This document shows positions 42,916 to 51,961 of a DNA stretch of 64,000 nucleotides, piece by piece. Position numbers and translations under genes: made by a program. The DNA is from Pedobacter sp. WC2423 (GTDB lineage: Bacteria; Bacteroidota; Bacteroidia; Sphingobacteriales; Sphingobacteriaceae), in NCBI RefSeq assembly GCF_040822065.1, contig NZ_CP162005.1, positions 5,642,001 through 5,706,000 of the forward strand, given 5' to 3'. Numbering within the stretch: position 1 is the first letter of the stretch; every line of letters begins with the position of its first letter. The notes below the pieces were generated by a model. The model was not told the origin of the DNA, ran no database searches, and saw only the letters and a list, made by a program, of their open reading frames with translations.

Positions 42916-45900
42916 ATGAAAAAAGCATTTATTTACTCCATCCTGCTCTCGCTGCTTTCCCTGCAAGTGATGGCACAAATTAAAATTACCGGGAAGGTCA
43001 CCGGTCTGAAAGACAACCTGCCCATTCCCGGTGTTAGTATCAAAATAAAAGGGACAGCAGGAGGTACGTTGACTGATGCTGCTGGAAATTACCAGATTCA
43101 GGTAGCTGATGACAAAGCTGTCCTGGTTTTCTCTTCTACAGGTTTTACCTCACTGGAAAGAACGATCAGCGGCAGAAGTACCATCAACATCCAGTTGGAT
43201 GAAAAGGCAGATAACCTGAGCGAAGTAGTTGTAATCGGCTACGGTACAGTAAAGAAATCAGATTTAACCGGAGCTGTAACGACTATCAAGGGGGAGCAGC
43301 TAATGGATAAACCTGTGGCAAATATCTCTCAGGCACTGCAGGGTAAAATAGCAGGTGTTGAGGTGAGTTTAAACAGTGCAGCTCCCGGAACCGCAGCTAA
43401 AGTAAGGGTGAGGGGTATTGGATCTATTAACTCCAATATTGATCCTTTATATGTGATTGACGGTGTTGCCGGTGTTGATCCCAATTCAATTAACCCGAAT
43501 GATGTGGCTTCATTAGAAGTACTGAAAGATGCTTCTTCAACAGCAATTTATGGTTCCAGAGGTGCAAACGGGGTCATCATGATCACTACAAAAAGAGGGC
43601 GCAGAGAAGGAACACAAATTAGTTATGAGGCCAATGCAAACGTAAGTGAGCTATACAGGCATGTGAAAACATTAAATTCAGAAGAATTTCTGAAAGTGTA
43701 TAATGAAGCTTTTGCCAATGGGACGAAATTTGACCCGGCTGGTGGCGTATGGACTCCTCCAAAAGCATTGAATTATGCGAATTATCCATCGTTATTTGAT
43801 ACCAATAATAAACCGCTGTACGATACAAACTGGGAAAAGGAAACTTATAAACCTGCTTTCTCCCAAAATCATCAGTTAAATGTACAAGGTGGTAATGAAA
43901 AAACACTGTATAGTTTATCATTAGGTTATTTGAATCAGAAAGGACTTGCACCTACTTCAGGTTTTAAACGCTATTCTGTGAAAATGACCTTAGACAATGA
44001 CGTTAAACCCTGGTTGAAAATAGGTGGTAATGTGAACCTGATCAGAAGTATACAACGTTTGGTTACTGATGGTAACGGAAGTTTGAACGTAGCCAGAGCA
44101 GTAGCTGAAGAAGTGCCAATTTTGCCTGTCAGATATCCTAATGGCCTTTATGCAGGAAATTTTGATATTGACGGTTTAGAAGGTGCACCAAATCCAATTG
44201 ATATTGCGAACAACAGATATACAATCAACAATACTTTGCAGATGCTGGGTAATGTTTACGCCTTATTCCATATTACCAGTGAACTTGATTTTAAAACCGA
44301 TTTCGGATATAACCTGAGTTCGAATAAAAACAACTTCTTTTCTTCTCAGAATTTGCCGCATTTATCAAAAGATGAAGGTGGGGTAGCTAATATCAATGCT
44401 TATGACAATTACTACTGGCAAACTGAAAACTATTTGACGTGGAACAAAAAGATTAATGACCGTCAAAAACTGACTGCTTTAGTTGGGGTATCCTTACAGC
44501 AGACAGGTTATGAAAGAGTTCGTGCAGAGACACAGAATTTCGTAGATGATCTTTTTCAATTTCACTATCTTCAGGCAGGTTCTGTAAAATCAGCAAGTGA
44601 ATCCTATGATACTAAATCGGCTTTGAGTTCATTTTATGGCAGGTTGAATTACAGTCTGGATGATAAATATCTGTTTACAGCAACTGGCCGTTATGATGGA
44701 TCTTCAAGATTCGGAAAAAACAATAAATATGCATTTTTCCCTTCTGTAGGTGCTGCATGGCGTATTTCACAAGAAGATTTCCTGAAAGGAAGCAAAACTG
44801 TTTCTAATTTAAAGATCCGTGCAAGTTACGGTACTTCGGGTAACCAGGAAATTGGACAGGCACGCTCTTTATCACAAATTCAGCCAAGTACAACTGTGTT
44901 AGGTGGTGCGGCACAATCATCGCTGTTGCCTAGTTATATTGGTAACCAGGATTTGAAATGGGAGAGATCGATTCAGGCAGATGCAGGAGTTGAATTAGGG
45001 TTATTCAATGATAGGATTAACCTGACTTTCGATTATTACAACCGTGTTACTAAAGATTTATTGCTGCAGACCCCAATACCATGGTCGGCAGGTTTTACCA
45101 ATGCAAACGTTTACAAAAACGTCGGTTCAGTCAGAAATTCAGGGATAGAAATCAGTTTGAACACAGTCAATGTTAAAACTGACGACTTCACGTGGTCTAC
45201 CAGCTTCTTATTTTCAGCGAATAAAAACAAAGTAATCAAACTGAATGATGGTAATGCTGATATTTTTCCTGGCCCGAACTTCCTTGGTCAGAATTATGTA
45301 GTTCGTGTAGGAGAGCCTATTGGATCTTTCTACGGCATGACACGTTTGGGTACTTATGGGGAAAATGAAGCAGCTGATGCCGCTTCTCATGGATTAAAAC
45401 CTGGAGACAGAAAATACCTTTACAATGCAGATGGTTCGGTGAACTATAGTATTATCGGCCGTGCTTATCCAAAATGGACCGGAACATTCAGCAGTAGCTT
45501 TAAGTATAAAAACTGGGATTTATCATTTGATATCCGTTTTGTTCAGGGGGTAAATACAGCAGCTAACTTTAAACACTCTGCTGAAGACAGACAGACAATT
45601 TCGAATAGTTTAGCTACAGTTTTAAACGCATGGACACCACAAAATCAAAATACCTCTGTTTCTCAGGTGCGTAACTATAAATTCGCTCAGGATTCACACT
45701 TTGACAGCTGGTGGGTAGAGGATGGTTCATTTATCCGTGGCCAGAACTTTATTGTTGGCTATAGTTTACCAGCAGCGGTTAATCAGAAGTTGCACATCAA
45801 TCGTTTAAGAATTTATGCAAACGTTCAGAACCTTTTTATCATTACCAAGTATACAGGGTATGATCCGGAGGTAGATACATTTAATCAGACTTATGGTTCA

Positions 45901-45984
45901 AATGCATCCTTCTCTCAAAACATTGACTTTTTCGCTACGCCAAGACCACGTATCTGGAATTTAGGCGTTCAACTTACCTTTTAA
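42916..45984 (+). CDS. SusC/RagA family TonB-dependent glycan transporter
   Basis: 1022 residues with a signal peptide (VMAQ). An N-terminal carboxypeptidase-like regulatory domain (ITGKVTGLKDNLPIPGVSIKIKGT), the TonB box/plug region VVIGYGTVKKSDLTGAV, plug motifs (VRVRGIGSINSNIDPLYVIDG, LKDASSTAIYGSRGANGVI), and a C-terminal barrel ending WNLGVQLTF are all present. It imports oligosaccharides across the outer membrane together with the SusD-like lipoprotein 10 bp downstream. No FecR-interacting signalling extension (STN) is seen. Confidence 0.96.
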   Translation: MKKAFIYSILLSLLSLQVMAQIKITGKVTGLKDNLPIPGVSIKIKGTAGGTLTDAAGNYQIQVADDKAVLVFSSTGFTSLERTISGRSTINIQLDEKADNLSEVVVIGYGTVKKSDLTGAVTTIKGEQLMDKPVANISQALQGKIAGVEVSLNSAAPGTAAKVRVRGIGSINSNIDPLYVIDGVAGVDPNSINPNDVASLEVLKDASSTAIYGSRGANGVIMITTKRGRREGTQISYEANANVSELYRHVKTLNSEEFLKVYNEAFANGTKFDPAGGVWTPPKALNYANYPSLFDTNNKPLYDTNWEKETYKPAFSQNHQLNVQGGNEKTLYSLSLGYLNQKGLAPTSGFKRYSVKMTLDNDVKPWLKIGGNVNLIRSIQRLVTDGNGSLNVARAVAEEVPILPVRYPNGLYAGNFDIDGLEGAPNPIDIANNRYTINNTLQMLGNVYALFHITSELDFKTDFGYNLSSNKNNFFSSQNLPHLSKDEGGVANINAYDNYYWQTENYLTWNKKINDRQKLTALVGVSLQQTGYERVRAETQNFVDDLFQFHYLQAGSVKSASESYDTKSALSSFYGRLNYSLDDKYLFTATGRYDGSSRFGKNNKYAFFPSVGAAWRISQEDFLKGSKTVSNLKIRASYGTSGNQEIGQARSLSQIQPSTTVLGGAAQSSLLPSYIGNQDLKWERSIQADAGVELGLFNDRINLTFDYYNRVTKDLLLQTPIPWSAGFTNANVYKNVGSVRNSGIEISLNTVNVKTDDFTWSTSFLFSANKNKVIKLNDGNADIFPGPNFLGQNYVVRVGEPIGSFYGMTRLGTYGENEAADAASHGLKPGDRKYLYNADGSVNYSIIGRAYPKWTGTFSSSFKYKNWDLSFDIRFVQGVNTAANFKHSAEDRQTISNSLATVLNAWTPQNQNTSVSQVRNYKFAQDSHFDSWWVEDGSFIRGQNFIVGYSLPAAVNQKLHINRLRIYANVQNLFIITKYTGYDPEVDTFNQTYGSNASFSQNIDFFATPRPRIWNLGVQLTF

Positions 45985-45994
45985 ACTGAATCAT

Positions 45995-47506
45995 ATGAAA
46001 ACGACAAAAAATATATTATTTGCGGTACTGGTCTTACTTACCTGTGCCTCTTGTAAAAAATTCCTGGATGAAAAGCCTACCGATTTTATTACACCAGACT
46101 CAGAACTTTCCAGTGCAAAAGTAGCCAGGGCCCTTGCAAATTCAAGCTATCAATATCTTCAGGGGATGTTGGCAGGACAACCCTCATCTTATGGAGGAAA
46201 TGCCTGGAACCTGATGGAATTTATGACTGGAAAAGCGAATAGTGACCTTGGGCAAACAGGCGCTGTTAATTTTCAGAACTTATCTTATAATACAACTTCA
46301 TTTTACATTGATACCTGGTGGCAGCAAATGTACCAGGGTATTGGTGCCTGTAACCTGGCGATAGAAAAAATACCAGCTATTAATGCTCCTGGACTAAGTG
46401 CAGCAGATAAAACAAATCTGCTGGCTGAAGCACGTACATTAAGGGCCTTATATTATTTTTACCTGGTCAGAATGTATGGAGCTGTTCCAAAGGTTACTGA
46501 AGTGCCAAAAAACCTGAACTTATCTATTCCAAGAACGGCTGCAAAAGATATCTATGATACCGTGATCATCCCGGATTTACTGGAAGCAGAAAAATCTACT
46601 TTACCCTGGAAAGACATTACCGGAAAAGTATCTATGGGTGCTGTAAAGTCGATCCTGGCAGATGTATATTTAACTTATGCAGGGGCAGCTATCAATGGCG
46701 GAAAGCAATATTATGCGGAATCAGCTAAACGTTCACTGGCAGTTACACAAACAGGAGGTTACTCTTTATTCCCGGAATATACAGATATGCTGAAACCAGC
46801 TAACAAGAACAATGGTGAATTTATTTTCCAGGTTCAATATGCGGCTTCTGTTCCTTCAGCCAATCCTTTGACTTCACTGACTATTCCAAATTATTCTGGT
46901 ATTTCAGGGTACTCGGATGAATACGGTTCAGTTTATCCGACCCCTCAGTTTATCAGTTCTTATGCAGCAGGTGATAAAAGGGTAGCAGAAAAACAATTTT
47001 TCTATACGAGTTATAAAAGCTTCAAGAACAATGATATTGTAAAGTTTAAAGGAAATTATATCTATAAATGGTTTGACTCTACGGCTGTAGCCGGAACCTT
47101 AAAGTCTGACCTTAACTTTACTTTGTACCGTTTAGCGGATGTAGAATTGATGTACGCCGAAGCCTCAAATCAGGCGGAAGGTGCGCCAAATGGTACAGCT
47201 ATTCAGTTTGTTAATGACATCAGAAAAAGAGCTAAACTGGCTCCGGTCGGTGCATTGTCATCGGCAGCTTTTGAGCAGGAAGTATGGGCACAACGTTATT
47301 ATGAATTGTGCTTTGAGAATAAAATGTGGTTTGATATGATCCGTACCAGGAAGGTTCACAATGATGTAACAGGTAACTGGGACAATTTTGTAGGACACAA
47401 AACAGTATTTGGTGCAACATTCTCAGAGAAGCAGTTGTTATTTCCATTGCCTAAACAGGAAACTGACGTGAATTCAAGTTTATTACCAAATAATCCAGGG
47501 TTCTAA
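45995..47506 (+). CDS. RagB/SusD family glycan-binding lipoprotein
   Basis: 503 residues. Lipobox LTCASCKKFLDEKPTDF (Cys near residue 20), the SusD TPR-like core (AEARTLRALYYFYLVRMYGAVPKVTEVP) and the C-terminal YRLADVELMYAEASNQAEG, QEVWAQRYYELCFENKMWFDMIRT. It forms the lid of the SusCD complex. It is the last gene of the locus and is followed by a strong terminator, so this PUL has only three genes in the operon. Confidence 0.96.
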   Translation: MKTTKNILFAVLVLLTCASCKKFLDEKPTDFITPDSELSSAKVARALANSSYQYLQGMLAGQPSSYGGNAWNLMEFMTGKANSDLGQTGAVNFQNLSYNTTSFYIDTWWQQMYQGIGACNLAIEKIPAINAPGLSAADKTNLLAEARTLRALYYFYLVRMYGAVPKVTEVPKNLNLSIPRTAAKDIYDTVIIPDLLEAEKSTLPWKDITGKVSMGAVKSILADVYLTYAGAAINGGKQYYAESAKRSLAVTQTGGYSLFPEYTDMLKPANKNNGEFIFQVQYAASVPSANPLTSLTIPNYSGISGYSDEYGSVYPTPQFISSYAAGDKRVAEKQFFYTSYKSFKNNDIVKFKGNYIYKWFDSTAVAGTLKSDLNFTLYRLADVELMYAEASNQAEGAPNGTAIQFVNDIRKRAKLAPVGALSSAAFEQEVWAQRYYELCFENKMWFDMIRTRKVHNDVTGNWDNFVGHKTVFGATFSEKQLLFPLPKQETDVNSSLLPNNPGF

Positions 47507-47529
47507 GCCACATTCTTTTTCTAAATTGA

Positions 47530-47566
47530 AACGCCCTGTTAATCCAATTGACAGGGCGTTTTTTTA
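47530..47566 (+). terminator. Rho-independent terminator of the SusCD operon
   Basis: AACGCCCTGT (47530-47539) pairs perfectly with ACAGGGCGTT (47551-47560), followed by a run of seven T. Confidence 0.92.
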
Positions 47567-47580
47567 TATAATTAAATACG

Positions 47581-47994
47581 TTATACCTTTTGATGTGTAA
47601 CTTTTAAAATAGCAAATGTTCTCATGCCATCAGGCATTTCCCATTGAACTTTTGAACCTGCACGGTAGCCTAATAAGGCTGTTCCGATAGGGGCAAAGAC
47701 AGACATTTTATTTTCTTTCATATTGGCTTCTGCAGGAAAGACAATTTGGAAAGTATATTTTCTTTCGCTTAATACTTCCTGTATTTCCACTACCGATCCG
47801 ATACATACGGCATCATCAGGCAGTTCATCTTCTTTGACAACCTTTGCAGAGGCCAGCTCTGCAAGTAATTGATTTTTATTGTATTCGGAAAGATTAGAAT
47901 CTTTAAGATGTTTTTTTAACAGATCCAGTTCTTTTTTAACGATCATTAATTGTTCCGTTTTCATATGTTCTTTATTGATTGTTTTTGTTGTCAT
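47581..47994 (-). CDS. GreA/GreB family (Rnk-like) protein
   Basis: 137 residues (a second Met at codon 11 is a possible start). A short N-terminal coiled coil (QLMIVKKELDLLKKHLKDSN) is followed by the GreA/GreB C-terminal FKBP-like domain: VCIGSVVEIQEV, FQIVFPAEAN, MSVFAPIGTALLGYRAGSKVQWEMP. The short coiled coil lacks the acidic tip of true Gre factors, so it is more like Rnk or a nucleoside diphosphate kinase regulator. It shares its strand with the small genes upstream. Confidence 0.85.
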   Translation of the reverse strand: MTTKTINKEHMKTEQLMIVKKELDLLKKHLKDSNLSEYNKNQLLAELASAKVVKEDELPDDAVCIGSVVEIQEVLSERKYTFQIVFPAEANMKENKMSVFAPIGTALLGYRAGSKVQWEMPDGMRTFAILKVTHQKV

Positions 47995-48026
47995 ATGCTT
48001 ATTCTTTAACTGTTTTGTGTTATTTA

Positions 48027-48263
48027 TTAGTTCGCAGCATGCGATTTATGAAGATTGAGCAGACGACTATGGATTTTAAATTTCCGCCTGTGTTTGCTTA
48101 ATTTATGGTGGAGGAATAATTGCAGTGCAGCTACCAGGATGGCCATGATGTCCAGCCACAGGCAATCCATTAATAAAGCAGCAAGGACAAGTATCACATT
48201 CAGGCCGAAAAGACTTATCAAGCCTGAGCCAATCCATGATATGGATTTAAATTTTTTGATCAT
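48027..48263 (-). CDS. Small membrane protein of unknown function
   Basis: 78 residues with two hydrophobic helices (about 11-31 and 35-50) and a strongly basic, His-rich tail (LHHKLSKHRRKFKIHSR). No family recognised. It follows the two microprotein genes on the same strand and precedes the Gre-like gene by 32 bp. Confidence 0.6.
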   Translation of the reverse strand: MIKKFKSISWIGSGLISLFGLNVILVLAALLMDCLWLDIMAILVAALQLFLHHKLSKHRRKFKIHSRLLNLHKSHAAN

Positions 48264-48357
48264 AAAACATTAATTCAGTAAAAAAAGAGAGAAGAGCTGT
48301 TTTGATAAACAACTTCATGATTTTCCTGAAGGCCCCAAACCAAACGCAGGCCGGGGC

Positions 48358-48516
48358 TTACTTAATAAAGTCCTTGCTGGTAGTTTGGGAGTGGAATCCA
48401 AAATGGTAATGAACAGATACCATACGGCAATACATTGCAAAAGCAGCACACATTCCCTGGGTAAAGGAAATTTCGAGCATTGCATAAATAAAGCGGTGTG
48501 TATGGATTGTTTTCAT
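48358..48516 (-). CDS. 52-aa microprotein B, paralogue of the upstream microprotein
   Basis: ATG 48516 to TAA 48358. Sequence begins MKTIHTHRFIYAMLEIS, is rich in His, Met, Phe and Tyr, contains three Cys-free and two Cys-bearing short segments (MCAAF, MYCRM), and ends TTSKDFIK. Aligned without gaps over 45 residues to the 49-aa ORF at 48588-48737, about 14 positions are identical, including the C-terminal SKDFI, the preceding G, and VS-H. The DNA after the stop is also related (GC-rich CCCCGGCC hairpin). Function unknown. Confidence 0.6.
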   Translation of the reverse strand: MKTIHTHRFIYAMLEISFTQGMCAAFAMYCRMVSVHYHFGFHSQTTSKDFIK

Positions 48517-48587
48517 TAACAAAATAAATTAAGATATAAAAAAATGAAGCTTTATCGCTGGCCCTGATCCTGAAGCAGGGCCGGGAC

Positions 48588-48737
48588 TTACTGAATAAAG
48601 TCTTTACTATTTTTACGGAAGAAGTATCCTAAATTAGCGTGATAAGAAACGGGATGGCGTTGCAGCACACGGGCAGGTTGCATTTTTAATGCAATCGCCA
48701 TTCGAAGCGTGTAAAGTAAGTGCCTGATTAAACCCAT
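48588..48737 (-). CDS. 49-aa microprotein A, tandem paralogue
   Basis: ATG 48737 to TAA 48588. It begins MGLIRHLLYTLRMAI, is basic, and ends NSKDFIQ. Its last codons and the following DNA (AAAGACTTTATTCAGTAAG then CCCGGCC) closely resemble those of microprotein B. A GGCCCTG/CAGGGCC hairpin lies directly after the stop (48560-48582) and could act as terminator or RNA-processing stem. Two related frames kept open in tandem argue that both are real genes. No family recognised. Confidence 0.6.
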   Translation of the reverse strand: MGLIRHLLYTLRMAIALKMQPARVLQRHPVSYHANLGYFFRKNSKDFIQ

Positions 48738-48870
48738 TGAAACAAATTTCTACTTTTAAATCACAAAAACAAATATTTCCTTATGTAATGTATTATTCTC
48801 TTAGGAATGTTACATAACTATGATTTAGCGTATGAATTTTTCAAAGCTCTTAATCCTTAAATTTACAGCA

Positions 48871-49257
48871 ATGAAAGCCGACGTTAAAAATCTGGAAGAT
48901 ATTACCCTGTTTGTAGATAAGTTTTACGGAAAGGTGCAGGACGATGCGTTGATCGGGCCGGTCTTTGCTGGTGTTATCCGGGACTGGACTCTACACCTGC
49001 AACAGCTATACCGGTTTTGGAATGCTGCATTATTTGGTGTTCCCGGTTTTCGGGGTAATCCATTTGCAAAACATGCTCCACTAGCTATTGAAGAAAAACA
49101 CTTTGAACGCTGGCTAATCTTGTTCTCTGAGACTATTGATGAAGATTTTGAAGGAGAAATTGCCACAGAGGCTAAAAACAGAGCAGGATTGATGGCCGAA
49201 ATGTTTCTTCGCCGTTTGCGTGGAATGAATGGTGATCCGACTAAAATCATTGTCTGA
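48871..49257 (+). CDS. Group III-like truncated hemoglobin
   Basis: 128 residues from ATG 48871, which fits the family length better than the 141-residue frame. Family landmarks are FVDKFYGKVQDDALIGPVF, WTLHLQQLYRFWNAALFG, and the proximal heme His in EEKHFERWLILF. These small globins bind O2 or NO in the cytoplasm. It is divergent from the microprotein cluster and ends 14 bp before the convergent DUF6266 gene. Confidence 0.9.
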   Translation: MKADVKNLEDITLFVDKFYGKVQDDALIGPVFAGVIRDWTLHLQQLYRFWNAALFGVPGFRGNPFAKHAPLAIEEKHFERWLILFSETIDEDFEGEIATEAKNRAGLMAEMFLRRLRGMNGDPTKIIV

Positions 49258-49271
49258 AAACTTTCTCTTCG

Positions 49272-49931
49272 TTAAAGATTTATGGTAAACTCTCCCAGAT
49301 GTTCTGTTTCTGAAACAAACTTAAGATCATCAGATACAAAGAAAAGCCATACCTGTATTTTACCTTCAAAAGAGCCTGGCAAGTTTACTTTAAGCGCCAG
49401 CTCACTTCTTTGCGGATACAATGGAGCAACTGTAGAAATATTCTTTTCAGGATGATAAATAAAGCAATAGGCTCTATCGGTAGGGGCTGTCGCGTCATTA
49501 TCTATCAGCTCATCCTCTTCCCAGGTAACCTTCATTTTATTCCCTTCTACAGTGACTGCAACGTTAAAACCATTGTCAATTTCTGTTGAATAATCAGCAG
49601 GTTTACTCAGCTTTATATTGGAATAATTCAAGGTGAAATCCGGATAAACTCCGTCAATTGCATGATGCAGGTTATAGCACATGGCATAATTCATCGCGGT
49701 CATATTTTTAGGCGGCTTCTGAAAACTGAAATTTACTTCAGAGCGGAACATGCGCATAAACCTGCCTGCTATTTTAAACTTTGCTTGTTGCGTCAATTGT
49801 AAAACCGTGGCCTCCTTAGAAGATTTCTTTGGTTTGCTTTTACCAACATATTTACTTTTCCATTTAGAAATAACCAGTGCGCCGATTTTTCCGGTAAATA
49901 CGCCTAATGAGCCTTGTTGTAAGATTGCCAT
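49272..49931 (-). CDS. DUF6266 family protein (1)
   Basis: 219 residues from ATG 49931 (MAILQQGSLGVFTGKIG), which matches the usual family start. The conserved N-terminal block with GALVISKWKSKYVGKSKP and a beta-rich C-terminal half with a VTWEEDELID segment are visible. The family is common in Sphingobacteriaceae; role unknown. It lies 56 bp after a second, diverged member on the same strand. Confidence 0.8.
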   Translation of the reverse strand: MAILQQGSLGVFTGKIGALVISKWKSKYVGKSKPKKSSKEATVLQLTQQAKFKIAGRFMRMFRSEVNFSFQKPPKNMTAMNYAMCYNLHHAIDGVYPDFTLNYSNIKLSKPADYSTEIDNGFNVAVTVEGNKMKVTWEEDELIDNDATAPTDRAYCFIYHPEKNISTVAPLYPQRSELALKVNLPGSFEGKIQVWLFFVSDDLKFVSETEHLGEFTINL

Positions 49932-49987
49932 AACTGAGTTTAAATTAATTGAGGTGAAATTATAGATGACCGTTAGCAATGGTATAG

Positions 49988-50626
49988 TTACCAGACAACC
50001 TGTCCAACATAAATGCTGTTGGAGATGCTTTTTCGGCTCTCAGAGATAAATGAAATGTAAGTTTCCAGTAATAATGGCTTTTTCCTTTTCCGAATGGGTA
50101 AAAATGCTTCCCCTTCACTTCTCCTGCCTGCATTCAATTGAAACTCCGTACCCCGCTTTTCCGGATCGTAAGCCATCAGCATAACCTGGTCATTTTTGTT
50201 TACACCTTTTGTCGTGAAACCGGCATCCCATTTAAAAGTTAAACCTTTCTCAACTCTGCTGACCAGAACATCAGTTATAACAGGCATTTTACCCTGACTG
50301 AATAAGACTTTCGTAAAATCTATTTGCTGATCAGGATAATTACCTGAAATGGCATTTAATCGATTGTAAGAACTCGCTACAGTATAATAAGTTTGAAGGT
50401 TAAGTTTCCCTTCCAGCCCAAATCCTACACTCAAAAAACCTTTAACAGGTTTTAACAGCGCAGTTGTTAATGCAGTTACCTGCCTGCTTTTCAAAACAGG
50501 GACAGTAGGTTTATCGGTGCGCAAACCAATTGTCCTTGAGGTGAGCTTCCCTAAACGCATATAAGTTACTCTATTACCTGATCTGCCTGTAGGGCCGTTG
50601 TTTGATCCATTTCCTGATATTGCCAT
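49988..50626 (-). CDS. DUF6266 family protein (2)
   Basis: 212 residues from ATG 50626 (MAISGNGSNNGPTGRSGN). It has the family layout: Gly-rich start, VTYMRLGKLTSRTIGLRT, a helical central part, then FKWDAGFTTKGVNKNDQVMLMAYDPEK and TYISFISESRKSISNSIYVG. It is diverged from its downstream neighbour. The iteron array begins 110 bp upstream of its start and could control it. Confidence 0.8.
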   Translation of the reverse strand: MAISGNGSNNGPTGRSGNRVTYMRLGKLTSRTIGLRTDKPTVPVLKSRQVTALTTALLKPVKGFLSVGFGLEGKLNLQTYYTVASSYNRLNAISGNYPDQQIDFTKVLFSQGKMPVITDVLVSRVEKGLTFKWDAGFTTKGVNKNDQVMLMAYDPEKRGTEFQLNAGRRSEGEAFLPIRKRKKPLLLETYISFISESRKSISNSIYVGQVVW

Positions 50627-50735
50627 AATTATATTTTTTACATAAATAAATAATCTGTGTACTAACAAGATAGGCATTTAATCTGATTGTAAGTGAATTA
50701 AATTATAACAAGATGTTCGTAGGGTTTAAGTTACA

Positions 50736-50829
50736 GTTTGAAGCGTGTTTGATACGGGTTTGAAGCGGGTTTGATACGGGTCGAGGCGTTTCAAACCCGT
50801 ATCAAACCCGCTTCAAACCCGTATCAAAC
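50736..50829. repeat. Eight 11-bp iterons, four direct and four inverted around GTCGAG
   Basis: Four units GTTTGA(AGC/TAC)G(G/T) occupy 50736-50779. A 6-bp centre, GTCGAG, is followed by four reverse-complement units at 50786-50829. AGC-type and TAC-type units alternate. Within this lies a perfect 35-bp inverted repeat (50747-50781 with 50795-50829). It is located between the Fic gene's 3' end and the DUF6266 promoter region. Confidence 0.9.
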
Positions 50830-50968
50830 TGCAGGAGAACACAAGCAGTAACCCGCTTGTAATTTGCGTTAAAAGTATGGAGACTAGTACTTGAATAGTA
50901 CAGAAATAAGGCTGAACAAGCGTAAATTGATAGGAAAGACAATTGTAATCGAAAGATACCTTTTGGTT

Positions 50969-51961
50969 TTAATTGTTTGTGTTGATCAGGTTCACCATTA
51001 CTTTCACCATCATCTCCTTTTCATCAGATTTGCTTTCAGCGATCATTAATGTCAATGCAACTAATGCATTATCTGCGATTCGTTTTGAACCATCCTCTCT
51101 ATATAGAATTCTATTCTTTTCCATGAACCAAACGAAAAGATAAGCTGCTATTCTTTTATTACCATCAGAAAATGAATGATTTTTGACTACGAAATATAAC
51201 AGATTGGCTGCTTTTTCCTCTACACTAGGATATAAATCTAAACCGCTGAATGTTTGATAAATGGCTGCAATAGAGCCTTTGAAGGATTCATCCTTTTCAT
51301 TACCAAATAATGAACTGCCACCAAATTTTTCTTTCAGATCATATATTGCCCGCCTGGCTTCAGTATAATCTATCACAAATAATTCTTCAACAGTAGTTCC
51401 TTCGATAGTTAACTCCTGATGATCATATTTATCAAGAATATCTAAAGCATAGGCATAATCAGTTACTACTTTTAATAGTCCTGTGGCTTCATCGTTGTTT
51501 AATGATTTGTTTTCAATTACGTTACTTAAAAGTGTGACTGCATTTTTCAGAGAATTTAACTGCTCATTCTGCTCTTTTAGACGCTTTTCATTGATGGAAT
51601 AGCCTTTCAACAGGTGATCTTTTAAAATCTTATTTGCCCAAATCCGAAACGCTGTCCCTTGTTTTGAATTAACTCTATATCCAACAGAGATGATTGCATC
51701 GAGATTGTAATATTCAATAGTTCTTTCTATATGCCTGTTGGCTTCTATTTGAACTGTTGCATTTTTTGCAACAGTTGCTTCTTTTGTTAGTTCTTCTTGT
51801 GTATAAATATTGTTTAAATGCCTTGAGATAGTGGATTTGTTTTTACCGAATAATTCCGATAGCTGATTTAGTGTTAACCAAATGGTGTTGTCATCAACTT
51901 TCACATCAATAACTGTCTCGCCATTTTCTGTTTTATAAATTACGATCTGATCGTTCTGCAT
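50969..51961 (-). CDS. RhuM-Fic/Doc fusion protein
   Basis: 330 residues from ATG 51961. The N-terminal RhuM domain is clear: GETVIDVKVDDNTIWLTLNQLSELFGKNKSTISRHL and YYNLDAIISVGYRVNSKQGTAFRIWANKIL. The C-terminal Fic/Doc domain has the active loop HSFSDGNKR (His262), which would transfer AMP (Fic) or phosphate (Doc-like) to a protein. No antitoxin gene is adjacent and no inhibitory (S/T)xxxE(G/N) helix is obvious, so control is unclear. RhuM-type proteins are typical of accessory/defence regions. Confidence 0.9.
   Translation of the reverse strand: MQNDQIVIYKTENGETVIDVKVDDNTIWLTLNQLSELFGKNKSTISRHLNNIYTQEELTKEATVAKNATVQIEANRHIERTIEYYNLDAIISVGYRVNSKQGTAFRIWANKILKDHLLKGYSINEKRLKEQNEQLNSLKNAVTLLSNVIENKSLNNDEATGLLKVVTDYAYALDILDKYDHQELTIEGTTVEELFVIDYTEARRAIYDLKEKFGGSSLFGNEKDESFKGSIAAIYQTFSGLDLYPSVEEKAANLLYFVVKNHSFSDGNKRIAAYLFVWFMEKNRILYREDGSKRIADNALVALTLMIAESKSDEKEMMVKVMVNLINTNN

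Noticed and set aside
50736..50829. Iteron block as a CRISPR or tRNA-like structure
   Set aside because: Units are 11 bp without unique spacers and occur in both orientations; no tRNA fold fits.
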